This document shows, piece after piece, positions 10,803 to 19,417 of a DNA stretch of 64,000 nt; within the stretch, counting starts at the first letter, position 1, and every line of letters starts with the position of its first letter. The translations under genes were made by a program, and so were the position numbers. This DNA is from Fidelibacterota bacterium. GTDB taxonomy: Bacteria; Pseudomonadota; Alphaproteobacteria; Rhodospirillales; Rhodospirillaceae. The stretch is taken from assembly GCA_947475895.1 (NCBI GenBank), contig CANJMF010000002.1, positions 124,001 through 188,000 on the forward strand, read 5' to 3'. Under the pieces are notes generated by a model. That model saw only the letters and a list, made by a program, of their open reading frames with translations. It did not search any database and was not told where the DNA came from.

Positions 10803-11588
10803 ATGTTACTCGCTATCGATTGCGGCAACACCAACGTTGTCCTCGCTGTTTACGACGGCGACACGCTGAAAGGTCAGTGGCGCGCCGCCACCAAAACCGA
10901 CCGCACCGCCGATGAATACGGCATCTGGCTTACCCAACTCATGCAGCGCGACGGCGTGAACCCGGACGGAATCACGCACGCCATCGTCGGCTCCGTGGTG
11001 CCGGGCAAGAATTTCGACCTCGGCAAGCTGTGCGACAAATACTTCCACTGCAAAGCGCGTTTCATTGGCGATCCCGATCTGAAACTTGGTGCTGTGGCCA
11101 AGGTCGAGAATCCGCGCGAAGTGGGCGCCGACCGTATCGTTAACGCCGTGGCGGCCCACGAAACGTATAAGCGTCCGCTCATCGTCATCGATTTCGGCAC
11201 CGCTACGACCTTCGACGTCATCGACACCGAAGGCGATTACGTTGGCGGTTGCATCGCCCCGGGCATCAATCTCTCCATGGAAGCGCTGCATATGGCGACT
11301 GCGTTATTGCCGCGTCTTCAAGTCAGCAACCCGGGGCAGGCCCCTGTGGTTGGAAAGACAACCGTCGCGCAAATGCACTCCGGCGTGTTTTGGGGCTACA
11401 TCGGCCTCATCGAGGGTCTCGTCGCACGCATTCGCGCCGAACGCGAACCCATCGACGGCAAACCCATTACCGTTGTGGGCACGGGTGGTCTTGCATCGCT
11501 GTTCGCCCAAGCCACGTCTGTCATCGAACACATCGATAGCGATTTGACGCTTCGCGGTCTATTACTGGTCCACCAGCGCAACACCTGA
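10803..11588 (+). CDS. coaX: Type III pantothenate kinase
   Basis: This enzyme phosphorylates pantothenate in the first committed step of coenzyme A synthesis. The 261-residue protein begins with the phosphate-binding motif LLAIDCGNTN; the family usually has D-I/V-GNT, and here Cys follows the Asp. It also has GADRIVNAVAAH and the DFGTATTFDVID motif of the ASKHA fold. The ATG is immediately after the birA stop codon, which indicates coupled translation. Type III kinases lack the P-loop of CoaA. Confidence 0.95.
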   Translation: MLLAIDCGNTNVVLAVYDGDTLKGQWRAATKTDRTADEYGIWLTQLMQRDGVNPDGITHAIVGSVVPGKNFDLGKLCDKYFHCKARFIGDPDLKLGAVAKVENPREVGADRIVNAVAAHETYKRPLIVIDFGTATTFDVIDTEGDYVGGCIAPGINLSMEALHMATALLPRLQVSNPGQAPVVGKTTVAQMHSGVFWGYIGLIEGLVARIRAEREPIDGKPITVVGTGGLASLFAQATSVIEHIDSDLTLRGLLLVHQRNT

Positions 11589-11592
11589 AAAA

Positions 11593-11616
11593 TCCCTCAC
11601 CCAAAAGGGAGAGGGA
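11593..11616 (+). promoter_or_regulatory. Hairpin covering the rnj ribosome-binding site
   Basis: TCCCTC at 11593-11598 can pair with GAGGGA at 11611-11616. The 3' arm is also the ribosome-binding site for rnj, eight bases before its ATG at 11624. If the pairing forms, the site would be hidden. The element fills nearly all of the 35-base spacer between coaX and rnj. The structure is read from the sequence; regulation is inferred. Confidence 0.4.
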
Positions 11617-11623
11617 CTTCGAT

Positions 11624-13333
11624 ATGAACCGCACGTCGCCCAAAATTAAAACCACCACCACCGATTTCCCCGAAGGCCTCGATTCCGGCCTTTGGTTCGT
11701 GCCGCTTGGCGGTGCCGGTGAAATCGGCATGAACCTCAATCTCTTTGCCTGTGACGGCAAGTGGCTGATGGTCGATCTCGGCGTGACCTTCGGCGACGAT
11801 TCCATTCCCGGCGTCGACGTCGTCATGCCCGACCCCAGCTTCATCGCCGAGCGGCGTGAGAAGTTGGCAGGGCTCGTCATTACCCACGCCCACGAAGATC
11901 ACATCGGCGCGGTTGCCTATTTGTGGCCGCGCTTGCGGTGCCCTGTGTACTGCACGCCGTTTACGGCGGCCTTCCTCCAATACAAACTCAAGGAGTTCGG
12001 GCTAGAGGATGAAGTGCCCGTCACTGTGATTCCTCTGGGTGGGCAGGCCAAGATCGGCCCATTCACGCTCGACTTCATCACGCTCACCCATTCCATTCCC
12101 GAACCTAACGCGCTTGCTATCCGCACGCCTTACGGAACCATCTTCCACACCGGCGATTGGAAGTTCGACGACGATCCGCTCGTGGGCGCGTCGCCCGACT
12201 TCGCCGCCCTCAAGCAGTTGGGCGAGGAGAATGTGCTGGCACTCATTGGCGATTCCACCAATGTCTTTACCGAGGGCGAGGCGGGGTCCGAGCGCGATGT
12301 GCGCGACAGCCTTATGAAGCTTTTCGCGCGCTACACCGGGCGCATTGTCGTGGGCTGCTTTGCATCCAATATCGCGCGCCTCGACAGCATCGCCCGCGCG
12401 GCGAAAGCCAACGGCCGTGAAGTGGCGCTTGCGGGACAATCGCTTTGGCGCATGGCCGAAACCGCACGCCGTACAGGCTACCTCGCGGCAGATTTGAATT
12501 TTTACGAAGCTGAGGATGCCGCCCATCTCCCGCGCGACAAGGTCCTTTACATCTGCACCGGCAGCCAGGGTGAGGCGCGCGCCGCCATGATGCGCATTGC
12601 CTACGACAGTCACGCCGACATTTCCTTGGATGAGGGCGATGTGGCGATCTTCTCGTCGCGTGTCATCCCTGGAAATGAGAAAGCCATCGCCAAATTGCAA
12701 AACCAGCTGGCGCGCTTGGGCGTCGAGGTCGTAACCACCCGCGATCATTTCATTCACGTCTCCGGCCATCCGGCCCGCGACGAGTTGCGCCGCATGTATC
12801 AAATGGTGCGCCCGCGCATCGCCATTCCCGTTCACGGTGAAGCCCGGCACATCAAAGCGCATGCCGAGTTGGCGAAAGAATGTCAGGTGCCGCAAACGCT
12901 GCAGATCGAAAACGGCGCGGCCGTGAAGTTCGTCGACGGCGTTGCGTCGGTCGGCGGAACGGTCTGGAGCGGACGCTTAGCTTACGAGGACGGCAATCTG
13001 TTGCCGCTCAACGACGGCATGCTGCGCGATCGTAAGCGCATGTTCTACGAGGGCGCCGTGGTCGTCAGCGTGGCGATGGACGCGGACAATAATGTCACCT
13101 CCGCGCCCCTCGTGGCGGTTCTCGGTATGGCCGATCCACTGGCGAAATCCCCCGGAAAATCAGACCGCGATTGGGATTATATCATCAGCACCGCCGTCAA
13201 TCGTTTGCCGAAGAAATCCCGCCGCGATGACGACGCCGTCGAAGAATCGGTCCGCAGCGCGGTACGCAAGGTATTCTCTCCCACGCGTAAACCGGTGGTG
13301 AAGGTGCATGTGTTGAGAAGTATGGAGGGGTGA
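11624..13333 (+). CDS. rnj: Ribonuclease J
   Basis: This is a metallo-beta-lactamase-fold ribonuclease with beta-CASP domain that matures and degrades RNA with 5'-exonuclease and endonuclease activity. The zinc motif H88-x-H90-x-D92-H93 is intact. FHTGDWKFDDDP carries the later metal-binding aspartate, and the beta-CASP region and the PVHGEARH motif are present. The length of 569 residues fits alphaproteobacterial RNase J. Its position beside mce is typical of the class, although here three accessory genes separate the two. A leader hairpin overlaps its ribosome-binding site. Confidence 0.94.
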   Translation: MNRTSPKIKTTTTDFPEGLDSGLWFVPLGGAGEIGMNLNLFACDGKWLMVDLGVTFGDDSIPGVDVVMPDPSFIAERREKLAGLVITHAHEDHIGAVAYLWPRLRCPVYCTPFTAAFLQYKLKEFGLEDEVPVTVIPLGGQAKIGPFTLDFITLTHSIPEPNALAIRTPYGTIFHTGDWKFDDDPLVGASPDFAALKQLGEENVLALIGDSTNVFTEGEAGSERDVRDSLMKLFARYTGRIVVGCFASNIARLDSIARAAKANGREVALAGQSLWRMAETARRTGYLAADLNFYEAEDAAHLPRDKVLYICTGSQGEARAAMMRIAYDSHADISLDEGDVAIFSSRVIPGNEKAIAKLQNQLARLGVEVVTTRDHFIHVSGHPARDELRRMYQMVRPRIAIPVHGEARHIKAHAELAKECQVPQTLQIENGAAVKFVDGVASVGGTVWSGRLAYEDGNLLPLNDGMLRDRKRMFYEGAVVVSVAMDADNNVTSAPLVAVLGMADPLAKSPGKSDRDWDYIISTAVNRLPKKSRRDDDAVEESVRSAVRKVFSPTRKPVVKVHVLRSMEG

Positions 13334-13337
13334 AAAT

Positions 13338-14459
13338 TTGATTCAACATCGAATCGCATTATTCAGTCCGCCGTCGGAATTTTACGTAAATGTGCTGAGT
13401 GCACTGGCACAAGGGTTCCGCCAATTAGGTCATGAGTGCTCATGGCACCCCGAACATATCGCTCACGATGATATGGCAGCACTTGCGACAGAAAAACGCC
13501 TCACGCTCGTTCTCGAAATAAATCGCTTTCTTCCCGCTGAACAAAAGTGGCCGCGCGGCGTCAAGCACGCGATCTGGATGCAAGATCCATGGGTAGGTAA
13601 CAAGGACATCACAACTGATATCGGGAAAAGCGATCACATTTTTTTCCTGATTCATCCCCGCGCATTCGGAATGAACCCCGATCGGAGCTGGTCGATTCTA
13701 TCTCCTGGCGTGAGAACCGATGTCCCGGCCCCGGCAGGGACACCGAGCCGTTGCGACTTTTCGTTTTGCGGCTACATTCCTCGGCCCATTAACCATAAAA
13801 TTCCGGTCGCGGTTCGGCCGGATGGAAAATACTACCGCCTAAAGGAGTTCCTCGAGGTCTTGCCCAAGGAAGTCCTCGCCTTCTCGAATTTGTCTTTGAG
13901 CGGTATCCGCCGAGCGGTTGCCGAGACCTGCCAGCGCTTGGGCTGCGAATTGATTTTGGACAGTCATCTCATTTTTGAGCAGATCCTCATTCGCATGATG
14001 GAGCGCGAGCACGTGCTCAAGGCCGTGCTCGGTATCAGCCAAAGCCTGGAAATATGGGGGGCTCCGCATTGGGTCGAGTGGCCTGAATTTGCGCCGTACT
14101 ACAAGGGCTCGTTACCGGTGCGCGCGCTCGATACGCAAGTTTACCAAGCTTCGCGTGTCAATATTCATACCGGCGGCCTCGCCCTTCATTTCAGAACGTT
14201 CGACTGTTTGGCTGCAGGCGGGTTCCTGCTGGTGAATAAAACGGGGCTCGATGACGACGTCGGCGGCATCAATCATGTGTTCAGGCCGGACATCCACTAC
14301 GGCAGCTACGATATGAATAATATTGGCGCCGTGGCCGAACGCTACCTCCGCGATCCCGAGCATTGCCATGCCATCGCGACTCAAGGGCGTCAGCTCGTCA
14401 TGGAATCTCACACATGGAAGCACCGCGCAGCGCAGATTCTGACGGAACTGGGGATTTAG
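13338..14459 (+). CDS. CgeB-like glycosyltransferase family protein
   Basis: This 373-residue protein resembles the CgeB/spore-maturation glycosyltransferase family. It has an N-terminal Rossmann-like half starting HRIALFSPPSEFYVNV. A C-terminal half contains LHFRTFDCLAAGGFLLVNK, the characteristic nucleotide-sugar-binding segment, and a final glycosyltransferase helix ending in HTWKHRAAQILTEL. The TTG start is supported by a strong GGAGGGG site at 13324-13330, seven bases upstream and overlapping the rnj stop. It probably adds a sugar to a surface polymer or protein; donor and acceptor are unknown. Its codon use looks more AT-tolerant than that of rnj, which suggests an accessory origin. Confidence 0.7.
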   Translation: MIQHRIALFSPPSEFYVNVLSALAQGFRQLGHECSWHPEHIAHDDMAALATEKRLTLVLEINRFLPAEQKWPRGVKHAIWMQDPWVGNKDITTDIGKSDHIFFLIHPRAFGMNPDRSWSILSPGVRTDVPAPAGTPSRCDFSFCGYIPRPINHKIPVAVRPDGKYYRLKEFLEVLPKEVLAFSNLSLSGIRRAVAETCQRLGCELILDSHLIFEQILIRMMEREHVLKAVLGISQSLEIWGAPHWVEWPEFAPYYKGSLPVRALDTQVYQASRVNIHTGGLALHFRTFDCLAAGGFLLVNKTGLDDDVGGINHVFRPDIHYGSYDMNNIGAVAERYLRDPEHCHAIATQGRQLVMESHTWKHRAAQILTELGI

Positions 14460-15338
14460 TTAAGCCCTGGGCTTCAGCACGTCGGCCAAATCTTCGAACG
14501 ACCGGCAACTGAGTAATAAGTTGAAGTTGCCCGTCTCCCAAGTGGCGGCCTTAAGACGCATAAGACGTTCGATCGTCATGGTGTCTTCGCGCACGCGGTA
14601 AACGTTGTAGCCAAGCGGCAGCAGAAAAGGCGTGAGAAGATCGCAAGATTCCTGCGAAAACGTCTCAAGAATAATGTCGGGTCGCCGCTCGCGCAGGGTG
14701 TTTTGCATACCGCGCAGCGCATTGTATTCCGTACCTTCGACGTCGATCTTAAAAAGCCCGCGGTCCCCAACGGTCGCCGCCACTTCCAAGCTGTCGAAAG
14801 ACTTTATATCCGCCGCGATCGTTTCGCGTTCGTTTTGCACGCCTTGCATCACGCTGGCCCCCGATGAAATCGGCTCGCCGGCTTTTTTATCCCAACTCAT
14901 CGAGATAACGTCGTCTCGATCCGAAAGCCCAAAGCGATGGTCGACCAAGTTGGAAAAGTTATTCAGGGCTTTGTTCACGCGAAGCCGCGCGTAGGCATAG
15001 GGATTAGGTTCGAAGGCGTGAATCTTCATATTCGGGCACGCGCTAGCCGCCGCCAGCGCATAGACGCCCACATGGGCGCCGACATCGAAAACGCTCGATG
15101 CCTGCCGCGCAAGGCGGCACCAAATCGCCATGGACATGGGCTCAAAGTGCTGGTCGAACAGAATGTTGGCTGCACGCGGGCAATCGTTGGCCGTAAACAT
15201 GAGGAACGGCGGGCATTCGAATAGCCTGACTTCAAGCACTCCAAAATAGGGATCGACTGGAAAGCGGGCGCGCCCAGTGCCTTCAGCAATCCTGTTCTGC
15301 GTCGCTTGGTTGATCTGTTGGAGTTCTTGCAGGTTCAT
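14460..15338 (-). CDS. FkbM family SAM-dependent methyltransferase
   Basis: This 292-residue protein has the S-adenosylmethionine-binding motif FDVGAHVGVYALAAA near residue 90, with an acidic FEPNP segment after it. The FkbM hallmark LFKIDVEGTEYNALRGM is followed by RPDIILET. Members O-methylate sugars or polyketides. It is convergent with the glycosyltransferase and their stop codons are directly adjacent, so the pair may act on the same glycan; that link is inference. Product and substrate are unknown. The first 40 residues before the fold are not recognisable. Confidence 0.8.
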   Translation of the reverse strand: MNLQELQQINQATQNRIAEGTGRARFPVDPYFGVLEVRLFECPPFLMFTANDCPRAANILFDQHFEPMSMAIWCRLARQASSVFDVGAHVGVYALAAASACPNMKIHAFEPNPYAYARLRVNKALNNFSNLVDHRFGLSDRDDVISMSWDKKAGEPISSGASVMQGVQNERETIAADIKSFDSLEVAATVGDRGLFKIDVEGTEYNALRGMQNTLRERRPDIILETFSQESCDLLTPFLLPLGYNVYRVREDTMTIERLMRLKAATWETGNFNLLLSCRSFEDLADVLKPRA

Positions 15339-15476
15339 GGGGCGCCGTACGGTGTGCGCTCACGATAGCACGGGCGATAAAAGACTCAGTCATAGGTTTT
15401 CTGACCGGCCATCGGCGCGGGATTTGAGTTTTTTCGCCGGAGCGGGCAATCTTGTTGTTCCAAAGGGAGAGACGGT

Positions 15477-16520
15477 ATGCGCCTGAAATCGCTGTTGGTT
15501 GGTTGTCTGGTTGCCGCGATTGCCTGTGGGCCCGCATTGGCAGCGCAAAAGAAGAAAGCGCCCGCCGCGAAAGGCCTTGATATCTATTTTATCGATGTTG
15601 AAGGCGGGCAGGCGACCTTGTTTGTATCGCCCTCGGGGGAGTCGATGTTGGTGGATGTAGGCTTTCCCGGCATTCGCGATGCTCAACGTATCGTCGGCAC
15701 GGCTGCCCAGGCCGGAATTAAGCGCATCGATTATCTCGTTGTCACCCATTACCACGCCGATCACGTGGGCGGCGTTACCGAGCTGGCCAAGCGTATGACC
15801 ATCGGCACCTTCGTCGATCACGGGCCCAATGCCGATGCCGCGACAAAGGGCGCTTACGACCTTTACGTTGCCGCGCGCGGCGCGGCCAAGAATATCGTCG
15901 CGAAACCCGGCGACAAACTGCCCATCAAAGGCATTGAGGTTCAATTCGTGAGTGCTGCGACCAACGTCATCGCCACCCCGTTGAAGGGGGCCGGCGCGCC
16001 CAATCCGCAGTGCACGGAGTTCGAAGCGCGGGATGAAAGCAAAGATCCGTTGCTTGGCGGCGAGAACGCACAATCTGTCGGCATGATCGTGTCCCTCGGT
16101 AAATTCCGCATGGCCGACTTCGGCGACCTCACATGGAATTACGAACACAAGCTGGCGTGCCCCAATAATCTTGTCGGCAAAATCGACCTCTATCTCACAA
16201 CCCATCACGGTCAGGAGATTTCGGGTTTACCGATTTTGATGAACGCCCTGCGGCCGCGTGCGGCCATCATGAACAACGGCGCCAAGAAAGGCGCCGCGCC
16301 GGAGACCTTCGGGCGTTTGCACGCCGTACCGGGCCTCACCGAGGTCTGGCAACTTCACGCCTCAGAGACGGCGAGGGAGTTCAATTCGGCGGACGATGTC
16401 ATCGCCAATCTCGACGAGCAAACCGCCTACGACATCCGCGTGACAGGTCGGCCCAACGGCAGCTTCACTGTCACCAACAGCCGCAACGACAATAAGAAGG
16501 TCTACGGCCCGCACAATTAG
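15477..16520 (+). CDS. Exported metallo-beta-lactamase-fold hydrolase (ComEC/Rec2 C-domain-like)
   Basis: The protein has a signal peptide of about 22 residues ending ALAAQ, a lysine/alanine-rich linker, then a metallo-beta-lactamase fold. It opens with YFIDVEGGQATLFV, which is like the start of the ComEC C-terminal domain. The metal motif is H91-x-H93-x-D95-H96, followed by a later GDLTW aspartate and TTHHGQ histidine. An AGGGAGAG ribosome-binding site precedes the ATG. It is predicted to be periplasmic or secreted. Substrate unknown; a nuclease, phosphodiesterase or other hydrolase role is possible. It is transcribed away from the FkbM gene and toward mce. Confidence 0.75.
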   Translation: MRLKSLLVGCLVAAIACGPALAAQKKKAPAAKGLDIYFIDVEGGQATLFVSPSGESMLVDVGFPGIRDAQRIVGTAAQAGIKRIDYLVVTHYHADHVGGVTELAKRMTIGTFVDHGPNADAATKGAYDLYVAARGAAKNIVAKPGDKLPIKGIEVQFVSAATNVIATPLKGAGAPNPQCTEFEARDESKDPLLGGENAQSVGMIVSLGKFRMADFGDLTWNYEHKLACPNNLVGKIDLYLTTHHGQEISGLPILMNALRPRAAIMNNGAKKGAAPETFGRLHAVPGLTEVWQLHASETAREFNSADDVIANLDEQTAYDIRVTGRPNGSFTVTNSRNDNKKVYGPHN

Positions 16521-16678
16521 CGCCAAAAACGCTTTGAATCGCGAACTTAGGTCGACTTTCGTTTCTATAAGCCATTGATTTTATTTTCAGAATCCCGAAA
16601 TAAGGATCCGATACAGAGGGTTGTTTGTGCAACCAGGCCCTAAGTCGCTAAATTGAGTCTGTTGAATGAGAGAGAAGA

Positions 16679-17095
16679 ATGATCGGTCGTTTAAATCACG
16701 TCGCCATTGCCGTCCCAGACTTGAACGCCGCCGTCGCGAGTTATCGCGATGTGCTGGGCGCGAAAGTCTCGGCACCCCATGATGTGCCGGATCACGGCGT
16801 CACCGTTGTGTTCGTGGAACTTCCCAATACCAAGATCGAACTGCTGTATCCGCTTGGTGATAACTCACCGATCAAAAACTTCCTCGACAAGAATCCGTCC
16901 GGCGGCATTCATCACCTCAGCTATGAAGTGAAGAACATCTACGAAGCGCGCGATCAGTTGCAAGCCCAAGGCAGGCGCATCCTCGGCGACGGCGAACCCA
17001 AGATCGGCGCGCACGGAACCCCGGTGTTGTTCCTGCATCCCAAAGACTTCAACGGCACCTTGATCGAAATAGAAGAGGTTAAGGCGTCTAGCTGA
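16679..17095 (+). CDS. mce: Methylmalonyl-CoA epimerase
   Basis: This 138-residue vicinal-oxygen-chelate (glyoxalase-fold) enzyme interconverts the (R) and (S) forms of methylmalonyl-CoA in propionate metabolism. The first metal histidine is in LNHVAIAVPDL, the second is in SGGIHHLSYEV, and a glutamate in GTLIEIEE completes the site. The length is typical. In alphaproteobacteria this gene usually sits between rnj and proS, which supports the call. It begins a run with trxC and the small exported protein; the next start is 11 bases after its stop. Confidence 0.9.
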   Translation: MIGRLNHVAIAVPDLNAAVASYRDVLGAKVSAPHDVPDHGVTVVFVELPNTKIELLYPLGDNSPIKNFLDKNPSGGIHHLSYEVKNIYEARDQLQAQGRRILGDGEPKIGAHGTPVLFLHPKDFNGTLIEIEEVKASS

Positions 17096-17106
17096 GGAGG
17101 AACGTT

Positions 17107-17553
17107 ATGTCCGCCGACGGCAAAGAAATGATCGTCTGCCCCAACTGCCGCAAGACCAACCGCGTCCCGGCCGCGCGCCTGTCCGAACACCCGAAGTGCG
17201 GCTCATGTGCTGGCGATCTCTTCCAAGGCCATCCCAGTTCCGTCGATGTGAACGCATTCGAACGCCACGTCGGCACCGACACCATTCCTGTTCTTGTGGA
17301 TGTTTGGGCCCCATGGTGCGGCCCATGTCTCGCCATGGGGCCAATGTTCGAGCGCGCCGCGCAAACGCTGGAACCGCGCATGCGCCTTCTTAAACTCAAC
17401 ATGGACGAAGCGCCGCAAGTCGCGCGCAAATTCGGCATCCAAGCCGTGCCGACCTTGATGTTGCTGCAAGGCGGGCGTCTCATCGCCCAGGAATCAGGCG
17501 CACGCGACAGCAGCGGTATCGTCAATTGGGCACGCGGCCACTTGCCGCATTAA
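17107..17553 (+). CDS. trxC: Thioredoxin 2 with N-terminal zinc ribbon
   Basis: This 148-residue cytoplasmic thiol-disulfide reductase has an N-terminal zinc ribbon (CPNC near residues 13-16 and CGSC about 24 residues later). The thioredoxin domain carries the active site W70-C71-G72-P73-C74 and the cis-proline segment QAVPTLMLL. This domain order defines TrxC. A strong AGGAGGAAC site precedes the ATG. It lies between mce and proS, a place where many relatives carry a DUF1467 gene instead. Confidence 0.93.
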   Translation: MSADGKEMIVCPNCRKTNRVPAARLSEHPKCGSCAGDLFQGHPSSVDVNAFERHVGTDTIPVLVDVWAPWCGPCLAMGPMFERAAQTLEPRMRLLKLNMDEAPQVARKFGIQAVPTLMLLQGGRLIAQESGARDSSGIVNWARGHLPH

Positions 17554-17561
17554 GGGGACTC

Positions 17562-18035
17562 ATGAAAGTCATTCCGGTTCTGCTCGTGCTTCTACCCATC
17601 ACGGCTCACGCCGAGACGGTGGCCGTGTCCGCCGCCGACTGTCAAAAGCTCGTCGCCCATGTTCCGAGCGATGACGTCACTTACAAACCGGGTGTTGATG
17701 TGCGCGGCAAGGCTGTCGCTCCCGCCGATCTCGGCGGCGGTTATAAGATGGAACTGCCCGAAAGCATCGACCTGCAAATTGGTGTCGATCTCGCGGATCG
17801 CCTGGCCATCCGCGCGGCCAACAAGCAAGCCGCCGCCCAGGCGCAAGCGGGGCTTCCCACCACAACCGGCCCCGCCGCACGCAAAGTCCTGCCGGCTGAA
17901 GGCTACGCGCCGGTGGGCATGCTCAGCATCCGCGGTAACGAGGCTTATTGGAACGGCAAACCCCTCGCACCCCAAGATCAGGCGGCCTTGACCACCGCTT
18001 GCCGCCAAGGCCTCGCGAAGGCTCCAAAAAAGTGA
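17562..18035 (+). CDS. Small exported protein of unknown function
   Basis: The protein has 157 residues with a signal peptide (MKVIPVLLVLLPITAHA, cleavage near residue 17). The mature part begins with a cysteine-containing helix (AADCQKLVAH), then the segment VTYKPGVDVRGKAVAPADL, an Ala/Gln-rich linker around residues 95-115, and a second cysteine near the C-terminus (TTACRQG). The two cysteines could form one disulfide. I do not know its function; similar small exported proteins appear to occur in other alphaproteobacteria. The ATG at 17562 is eight bases after the trxC stop, and an in-frame GTG-type start upstream (17526) lies inside trxC. Co-transcription with trxC is likely. Confidence 0.7.
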   Translation: MKVIPVLLVLLPITAHAETVAVSAADCQKLVAHVPSDDVTYKPGVDVRGKAVAPADLGGGYKMELPESIDLQIGVDLADRLAIRAANKQAAAQAQAGLPTTTGPAARKVLPAEGYAPVGMLSIRGNEAYWNGKPLAPQDQAALTTACRQGLAKAPKK

Positions 18036-18064
18036 TGCCCAGAGGCCATTCCTAGCCTATGGTC

Positions 18065-18083
18065 CGCGTCACGTTTTGACGCG
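18065..18083 (+). promoter_or_regulatory. Perfect hairpin in the proS leader
   Basis: CGCGTCA and TGACGCG form a perfect seven-base-pair stem with a CGTTT loop, ending 17 bases before the proS ATG. There is no uridine tract after it, so it is not a standard terminator. It could be a transcript-end stabiliser for the trxC mRNA or a translational control element of proS. Confidence 0.35.
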
Positions 18084-18100
18084 TCTTCAAAGGATCTTCC

Positions 18101-19417
18101 ATGCGGCTTTCGCGCTTCTTCCTGCCCACGCTCAAAGAGAATCCCTCGGAAGCGCAAATCGTCTCGCACCGCCTGATGCTGCGCGCGGGCATGGTCCGCC
18201 AGCATACGGCTGGGATCTATAACTGGCTGCCCCTGGGCACGCGGGTTCTCCAGAACATCGCCAACATCGTGCGAGATGAACAAAACTGTGCCGGCGCCCA
18301 GGAAATCATCATGCCAACGATTCAGTCGGGTGAGCTTTGGAAAGAAAGCGGCCGCTACGACGATTACGGCCCCGAGATGCTGCGCATCAAAGACCGCCAC
18401 GACCGCGACATGCTCTACGGCCCGACACACGAAGAAGTGGTCACCGACATCTTCCGCTACAACGTCAAAAGCTACCGCGAGCTGCCGAAGAACCTGTACC
18501 AGATTCACTGGAAATTCCGCGACGAAGTGCGCCCGCGTTTCGGCGTCATGCGCGGCCGCGAATTTCTGATGAAGGACGCGTACTCCTTCGACATCGACTA
18601 CGAGCGTTCGAAGCACGCTTACAATCAGATGTTCGTCGCGTACTTGCGCACCTTCGCACGCATGGGCCTGAAGGCCATTCCCATGAAGGCGGATTCCGGC
18701 CCCATCGGCGGCGACCTCAGCCACGAATTTATCGTACTGGCCGAAACCGGCGAGAGCGCCGTGTTCTGTCATAAAACGCTGCTCGAAAAGCCGGTGCCCG
18801 AGAACGTCAACTATGAAGGCGATCTTCAGCCCATCGTTGACGATTGGACCAGCTATTACGCCGCCACGGAAGAAAAGCACGATCCCGTGGCCGCCGCGCA
18901 AATCGGCGGGGAACTTGTTTCCGCCCGCGGCATTGAAGTGGGTCACATCTTCCACTTCGGCAAAAAGTATTCCGATCCCATGAAGGCCAACGTCATCGGT
19001 CCCGACGGAAATCAAACGGCTGTCTTCATGGGCTCTTACGGTATCGGCGTGTCGCGCCTGGTCGGTGCCATTATCGAAGCCAACCACGACGACGCGGGCA
19101 TCATCTGGCCGGCGTCCGTCGCGCCCTTCCATGTTGGCATCATCAATCTGAAAACCGGCGACACGGCCTGCGACGACGCCTGTGCGAAATTGCATAAAGC
19201 GATCAAGCTGAACGGCCTCGACGTTCTGTGCGACGACCGCGACGAACGTGCCGGCGTGAAGTTCGCCGACATGGATCTCATCGGCTTGCCGTGGCAGGTC
19301 ATTGTCGGACCCAAGGGTGTCGCAAAGGGCGTGGTCGAGTTAAAGAATCGCCGCACCGGCGCCCGCGAAGAGTTGAGCATGGACGCGGTCATCACCAAGC
19401 TGACTGTCGCCGCATGA
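18101..19417 (+). CDS. proS: Prolyl-tRNA synthetase (short, alphaproteobacterial type)
   Basis: This class II aminoacyl-tRNA synthetase charges tRNA-Pro. The 438-residue length matches the short form found in alphaproteobacteria, which lacks the large editing insertion seen in E. coli ProS. Motif 2-like [27 protein letters not shown] and motif 3-like [14 protein letters not shown] are clear, and a C-terminal anticodon-binding domain follows ([10 protein letters not shown] onward). An AAAGGATC ribosome-binding site precedes the ATG. Its stop overlaps the lolC start (ATGA), linking it to the lipoprotein export genes. Confidence 0.96.
   Translation: MRLSRFFLPTLKENPSEAQIVSHRLMLRAGMVRQHTAGIYNWLPLGTRVLQNIANIVRDEQNCAGAQEIIMPTIQSGELWKESGRYDDYGPEMLRIKDRHDRDMLYGPTHEEVVTDIFRYNVKSYRELPKNLYQIHWKFRDEVRPRFGVMRGREFLMKDAYSFDIDYERSKHAYNQMFVAYLRTFARMGLKAIPMKADSGPIGGDLSHEFIVLAETGESAVFCHKTLLEKPVPENVNYEGDLQPIVDDWTSYYAATEEKHDPVAAAQIGGELVSARGIEVGHIFHFGKKYSDPMKANVIGPDGNQTAVFMGSYGIGVSRLVGAIIEANHDDAGIIWPASVAPFHVGIINLKTGDTACDDACAKLHKAIKLNGLDVLCDDRDERAGVKFADMDLIGLPWQVIVGPKGVAKGVVELKNRRTGAREELSMDAVITKLTVAA

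Noticed and set aside
17978-19195. A 405-codon open frame on the minus strand opposite proS
   Set aside because: It is an antisense shadow of proS with no ribosome-binding site and no recognisable domain.
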